64,000 bases of DNA from contig CM056380.1 in the NCBI GenBank assembly GCA_029718625.1, positions 14,234,286-14,298,285 of the forward strand, read 5' to 3'. A program made the position numbers and the translations under genes. The number at the start of each line of letters is the position of its first letter. Position 1 is the first letter of the stretch. Origin of the DNA: Synaphobranchus kaupii. Taxonomy: Eukaryota; Chordata; Actinopteri; Anguilliformes; Synaphobranchidae. The notes under the pieces were generated by a model. The model had not been told where the DNA came from and searched no databases. It was given only the letters and a program-made list of their open reading frames with translations. Positions 57,778 through 64,000 of the stretch are shown here, piece by piece.

Positions 57778-59700
57778 TTAAGAGCAAAAAGCAACACCGT
57801 TGCCTCCAACAAAGGGAGGAGATTTGCAAAAAAATTTATAAAAAATGCTCATCGTGTAGGTTAAATTTGTTAGTTAATACCTTATTCACCTTACCACAAA
57901 TAAATCTATACTCTCAGTACATTGTCATACAGTTTATTTCTAATGTGACAACTGCACTACTACATTCGAGAGCTCCTAAACTTACAGCAGTTTAAAATAT
58001 TGCTGAAGCAACCACACCCATGTTTATTCATAAACAAAAAACTCTCTCAAGCTTTTTCCGGAACTCAGAAAATATTTTGCGGAACTCACTAATCTGCGAA
58101 GAGATTCCCTCACTATCCGCACATATCTCTACGGAATCCTTTGGAATGGAGACGCTTTTTTCCAAAGCCAAGGAGTTGATTGGTCAAAGGGTGGTACTGA
58201 TAGCCTGCACATAACCTGCCCCCGGTTAGCCACGCAGAGTAAGTTGCATGGCAATATACCCACATTAAAAATTAGTCGGCTTTGTGGTACAGAAAACCCA
58301 GGCTTAAATTAGCTCGCTAACCACTTAATCTCGCTTTGTAGTACACCCCTCAAGTGTCCATACTGAGTAGCTGGACCCCAAGTTATTAGACCTGCCAGAC
58401 TATAATGTGGCTTTAAAAGGGTTAATCCTTCATTTCACCAGAAACATTTTGCGTAATGGCATCGTCGGTTGAGTTCCCTCCCGTACAGCTGACTGCACTC
58501 AATCTTCAAGCCTAAGAAAAGACAGAAAAAGCATAATTATTAAAATGTGCCCAATAAAACATTTCAAAAGCCAATATTCTATACCTGTAACCTAACCTAA
58601 AGGGAATATTCAACTTTTAACTGCTTACCAGTTAAAGTAACTCGCTAATGATTAGGCAACATATTTAGGTGTATGTAACACTGTGATATCAATGTTTTTT
58701 TATCTTAAGCCACCAGAAGGACCAAATGTATATGTTATAATGGACAAAACTAATTTTATTCATTTTATGACATGTTTTGCATAGGGGTTTTGGACCCATA
58801 GATATCTACTCCCTTATACTGATGAAAATATGTAATTCTCACTTGGAAATTATGCAAAAGTGAGTTTTATGAGCCGAAACTGTTGATTTGTATTTAAATA
58901 TATCATAATTTCTTTTTATTTGCAGCAGTGCACAATTTAGCCATTTGGATAGATTTGGAGACACTAATGGACAACAGGATACACTGCTATATTTTGCATC
59001 ATAGACCTTTAGTAGTTCTGCATATCATCCTCAGATTTTGCAAAACTTGTGGACATGGAGTTTATGATCCAGGAAATGTATATATATTACCGATTTCACT
59101 TATGTAGCTCTCAGCAAAATAAAAAAAAAACAATTTTTTTTCAGTTTCTTTGCATTTGTGGCACTTTATTTTGACTTAAATTATGAAAATAAACAAATCT
59201 AAGTTTGTATAGTAAATGGTACACCTGTCTTGTTTCATTTAAGCCATTTACCAAGTTTACGTGATGCTCACATCTGGAGTTATAAAGCCTTAAACAGAGC
59301 ACCCCCTAAATGGCTGAACTTTGCCATCTGCGCCAAGGGGTTAACCTTTAATCTTGTATTGTGGATTTCAAAACCATAAATCCATACATGTTTTATGTTG
59401 ACATTTTCCCTGAAGGTTTAAAGCAGGTGAAGAGAATGAAATAGAGCAGCAGAAGGGATGTTGATTCGGAACCAATTACTTCTTTAATCCTCCTCAAGTT
59501 GCAGAATTGCAAGATGTAGGCTAATTTTCAGAGGTGTAAAATCCAGGTTCAGGAAGTAAAAGTCCTCCCCAGTATTTGGTTCCAATCACCAGGATTTGCT
59601 AATTAGCACAATTCTTCAGCCAGGAGGAAGAACTAATTAATGAACTCAACCGGCTGAGTTCATGGGTGGAAGAAACACATAGCAGGACTTTTCCTTTCTG
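57778..59700. other. Non-coding stretch
   Basis: AT-rich, no gene recognised. GAGCACCCCCTAAATGGCTG, then GGCGCAGATGGCAAAG in complement, at 59279-59344 is an inverted copy of 32636-32700. Confidence 0.5.
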
Positions 59701-59702
59701 AC

Positions 59703-62535
59703 CCCTGAAGCACGACCGTAATGAAGCTTTACACCTGACTGAAGCATGACCTGATGAAGCCTTACACCCTGACTGAAGCATGGCCTCATGAAGCCTTACA
59801 CCCTGACTGAAGCATGACCTGATGAAGCCTTACACCCTGACTGAAGCATGGCCTCATGAAGCCTTACACCCTGACTGAAGCATGACCTGATGAAGCCTTA
59901 CACCCTGACTGAAGCATGACCTGATGAAGCCTTACACCCTGACTGGAGCATGACCTGATGAAGCCTTACACCCTGACTGGAGCATGACCTGATGAAGCCT
60001 TACACCCTGACTGGAGCATGACCTGATGAAGCCTTACACCCTGACTGGAGCATGACCTGATGAAGCCTTACACCCTGACTGAAGCATGACCTGATGAAGC
60101 CTTACACCCTGACTGGAGCATGACCTGATGAAGCCTTACACCCTGACTGGAGCATGACCTGATGAAGCCTTACACCCTGACTGAAGCATGACCTGATGAA
60201 GCCTTACACCCTGACTGAAGCATGACCTGATGAAGCCTTACACCCTGACTGGAGCATGACCTGATGAAGCCTTACACCCTGACTGGAGCATGACCCGATG
60301 AAGCCTTACACCCTGACTGAAGCATGACCCGATGAAGCCTTACACCCTGACTGGAGCATGACCCGATGAAGCCTTACACCCTGACTGGAGCATGACCTGA
60401 TGAAGCCTTACACCCTGACTGAAGCATGACCTGATGAAGCCTTACACCCTGACTGAAGCATGACCTGATGAAGCCTTACACCCTGACTGGAGCATGACCT
60501 GATGAAGCCTTACACCCTGACTGGAGCATGACCTGATGAAGCCTTACACCCTGACTGAAGCATGACCTGATGAAGCCTTACACCCTGACTGAAGCATGAC
60601 CTGATGAAGCCTTACACTCTGACTGAAGCATGACCCGATGAAGCCTTACACCCTGACTGAAGCATGACCTGATGAAGCCTTACACCCTGACTGAAGCATG
60701 ACCCGATGAAGCCTTACACCCTGACTGGAGCATGACCCGATGAAGCCTTACACCCTGACTGGAGCATGACCTGATGAAGCCTTACACCCTGACTGAAGCA
60801 TGACCCGATGAAGCCTTACACCCTGACTGAAGCATGACCTGATGAAGCCTTACACTCTGACTGAAGCATGACCCGATGAAGCCTTACACCCTGACTGAAG
60901 CATGACCCGATGAAGCCTTACACCCTGACTGGAGCATGACCCGATGAAGCCTTACACCCTGACTGAAGCATGACCTGATGAAGCCTTACACTCTGACTGA
61001 AGCATGACCCGATGAAGCCTTACACCCTGACTGAAGCATGACCCGATGAAGCCTTACACCCTGACTGGAGCATGACCCGATGAAGCCTTACACCCTGACT
61101 GAAGCATGACCCGATGAAGCCTTACACCCTGACTGGAGCATGACCCGATGAAGCCTTACACCCTGACTGGAGCATGACCTGATGAAGCCTTACACCCTGA
61201 CTGAAGCATGACCCGATGAAGCCTTACACCCTGACTGGAGCATGACCCGATGAAGCCTTACACCCTGACTGAAGCATGACCTGATGAAGCCTTACACCCT
61301 GACTGAAGCATGACCCGATGAAGCCTTACACCCTGACTGGAGCATGACCTGATGAAGCCTTACACTCTGACTGAAGCATGACCCGATGAAGCCTTACACC
61401 CTGACTGGAGCATGACCCGATGAAGCCTTACACCCTGACTGGAGCATGACCTGATGAAGCCTTACACCCTGACTGAAGCATGACCCGATGAAGCCTTACA
61501 CCCTGACTGAAGCATGACCTGATGAAGCCTTACACTCTGACTGAAGCATGACCCGATGAAGCCTTACACCCTGACTGAAGCATGACCTGATGAAGCCTTA
61601 CACCCTGACTGAAGCATGACCCGATGAAGCCTTACACCCTGACTGAAGCATGACCTGATGAAGCCTTACACTCTGACTGAAGCATGACCCGATGAAGCCT
61701 TACACCCTGACTGAAGCATGACCTGATGAAGCCTTACACCCTGACTGAAGCATGACCCGATGAAGCCTTACACCCTGACTGGAGCATGACCCGATGAAGC
61801 CTTACACCCTGACTGGAGCATGACCTGATGAAGCCTTACACCCTGACTGAAGCATGACCCGATGAAGCCTTACACCCTGACTGAAGCATGACCTGATGAA
61901 GCCTTACACTCTGACTGAAGCATGACCCGATGAAGCCTTACACCCTGACTGAAGCATGACCCGATGAAGCCTTACACCCTGACTGGAGCATGACCCGATG
62001 AAGCCTTACACCCTGACTGAAGCATGACCCGATGAAGCCTTACACCCTGACTGGAGCATGACCCGATGAAGCCTTACACCCTGACTGGAGCATGACCTGA
62101 TGAAGCCTTACACCCTGACTGAAGCATGACCCGATGAAGCCTTACACCCTGACTGGAGCATGACCCGATGAAGCCTTACACCCTGACTGAAGCATGACCT
62201 GATGAAGCCTTACACCCTGACTGAAGCATGACCCGATGAAGCCTTACACCCTGACTGGAGCATGACCTGATGAAGCCTTACACCCTGACTGAAGCATGAC
62301 CCGATGAAGCCTTACACCCTGACTGAAGCATGACCCGATGAAGCCTTACACCCTGACTGGAGCATGACCTGATGAAGCCTTACACCCTGACTGAAGCATG
62401 ACCCGATGAAGCCTTACACCCTGACTGAAGCATGACCCGATGAAGCCTTACACCCTGACTGGAGCATGACCTGATGAAGCCTTACACCCTGACTGAAGCA
62501 TGACCCGATGAAGCCTTACACCCTGACTGAAGCAG
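59703..62535 (+). repeat. 34-bp satellite array, about 83 units
   Basis: Unit of 34 bp: CCCTGACTGAAGCATGACCT, then GATGAAGCCTTACA. It keeps its phase across 2.8 kb; spacings between marker variants are exact multiples of 34. Units differ mainly at three positions: GAAGC or GGAGC, ACCTG or ACCCG, and CCCTG or TCTG. The first units (59703-59860) include diverged forms (GGCCTCATG). No open frame. Confidence 0.98.
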
Positions 62536-64000
62536 GATTTGGTTTGACCTTCTCAGAATTATAGCCCAAGTCAGTCGCTTACACATGACTGACAAGTGAG
62601 CACAGATAGCCTGCTAAAATCAAAAGTAATACATCCAGGTATCCAAAACCCACGCGTACAAGATGTAGGCTAATGCAAAGGTATGCAAACCAGCAAGCAA
62701 TATTTCTATGCAGAAGCCCAGAGAAGCCCTTACCCCTTCTCCAAAAGAGACAAAACATCTCATTTTTGCTCAGATGGACAGCAAAACCAGTTTTCTTTTG
62801 ACCAACATCATTTAGTTTTTTTTGTTTTTTTTTTTAAGTCAAATGATTGCAATGAACACAGCGGTGTTTCACATTCAGCCTATTCGTAGTATTTTTTAAA
62901 TGTGAACATTTCAGTCAAAATTTTAAGTTTTTTTAATTTTTTATTTAAAAGAAGCTTCATTGTCATTGTGCAGGCATTGCCATTTTAGCTAGCATAGGAA
63001 AAGGCACCTAAACGATCACGACACTGGACAAACAGTTGTGAGATATGAGATTACACCGTAGTGCAGCGTTACTGAGGCCACAAAACAAATTTTTTAAAAT
63101 CTAAAATTTAACTTTGTAAAATGAAGTCTGTCAAAAGCAGACTGTGGGAAAAGTCAGCAGTAAATCCAGCTGAGCGATACTGGTTGAAGATCAGTTGAAG
63201 GGCTACTGCACTCAATCAGGCAACGGATCCGAAAAGCATCAGGCAGAGATAATGGAAATGAATAACGTTAATGGCGCTTACTTCAAAGGATTCACTCTTT
63301 GCAAGGCGTAAGGTGGAGGAAACACTTGTTTGGAATTTAGCCAGGGTTACTGACTTAAAAATAATCACAATGCAAATTATTTAACCATACCTTAGATTAC
63401 TTAGAATGGAAAAGGGGATCAGCTGATTTTATGTGAAAAGTAAAGATGATAATATGCAAGTCTGATAATATGCAATCTGCCAATTCATTTCATTTCATTT
63501 TTGGTTCAGGCCAGTCAAATACATTCATCTTCGAGCAGGGCTTTTGATGCCTAGTTGAAACTACAGACCACAAGATGTTCAGAGAATCCATTTCTCAATG
63601 GGTATTGGGATCGTAAACCATTTCAATCTGAAATTTTAAAAAATTGCATACATATATCACCCTTTTTTTTTTTTCAGTAAAGCAATCAATCACAAATTTC
63701 CAGAGCGCTAATTGAGTCATGTTGAAAATAGCAGGCTATTTTTAGCCACTGCCACTACATTCAAAATGGCAGCTTAATTAGTTTTACCTACTTTCTGAAA
63801 TAATTAGGTTAGATACCAAGATCGGATGGACGGATGTTTTTTTTTTTGTAGAAGAAAGTTTACTAACATCTTTATCAACTGTTAATGACAGCATAACGGC
63901 AAAATGAAGCTGAAGAAAAAAAGAAAAAAAAAGATGAGGTCTACAATATCTGATGACAATTTAATTTTGGTAATAATGTTGTATCAAAGGCCATCTCCCC
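62536..64000. other. Non-coding AT-rich stretch
   Basis: T-runs at about 62816-62836 and 63663-63675. No gene, repeat array or transposon end recognised. Confidence 0.5.

Overview
The window is repeat-dominated vertebrate nuclear DNA, most probably from a teleost (ray-finned) fish. I find no convincing host protein-coding gene, tRNA, rRNA or CRISPR array. Evidence for a fish: two sushi-type Ty3/gypsy chromoviral retrotransposons, tRNA-derived SINEs that end in an L2-type stem-loop tail with TGTAA-like repeats (the tail style of eel UnaL2/UnaSINE-type elements), Tc1-like DNA transposons with their usual fish terminal motifs, an RTE-type LINE tail, and many microsatellites and minisatellites. 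The species cannot be fixed from the sequence alone.

Layout. 1-5709 is the interior and 3' LTR of a sushi-type element (copy 1) whose 5' LTR lies outside the window. 5.7-17.5 kb is non-coding DNA with a 37-bp minisatellite, two SINE copies, a truncated Tc1-like transposon, CpG-richer DNA and one promoter-like cluster near 15.65 kb. 17.5-19.5 kb is a TG-rich 36-bp satellite. 20-23.3 kb holds a 32-bp minisatellite, CT-rich arrays, a probable solo LTR on the minus strand and a (CGCA)n block. 24.06-27.18 kb is a nested inverted structure: outer inverted arms, a 1.17-kb Tc1-type foldback hairpin between them, and a TTAA-adjoined insertion in the right arm that carries a broken THAP-domain exon. 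29.2-29.8 kb is an RTE-type LINE tail on the minus strand.

35354-42742 is a complete sushi-type element (copy 2), with both LTRs, a perfect 5-bp target duplication (ATAGC), almost identical LTRs and an intact pol frame, but a nonsense codon in gag. 43.07-43.64 kb is a 41-bp minisatellite. 45.9-52.4 kb is a large 57-bp satellite with 224-bp higher-order repeats. 53.4-55.9 kb holds more DNA-transposon pieces and two SINEs. 57.58-57.78 kb is a perfect 5 x 40-bp array. 59.7-62.5 kb is a 34-bp satellite. The last 1.5 kb is featureless.

How the genes work together: the only functional genetic logic seen is that of the sushi-type elements. In both copies gag and pol are joined by a -1 slippery heptamer followed by a potential RNA stem-loop. 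The predicted mRNA 5' end, 31 bp downstream of a TATA-like box, is complementary over 11 nt to the sequence just after the 5' LTR, as in the self-priming mechanism known for Tf1. These are the most interesting signals in the window. Most other long open frames are by-products of satellite units with few stop codons.
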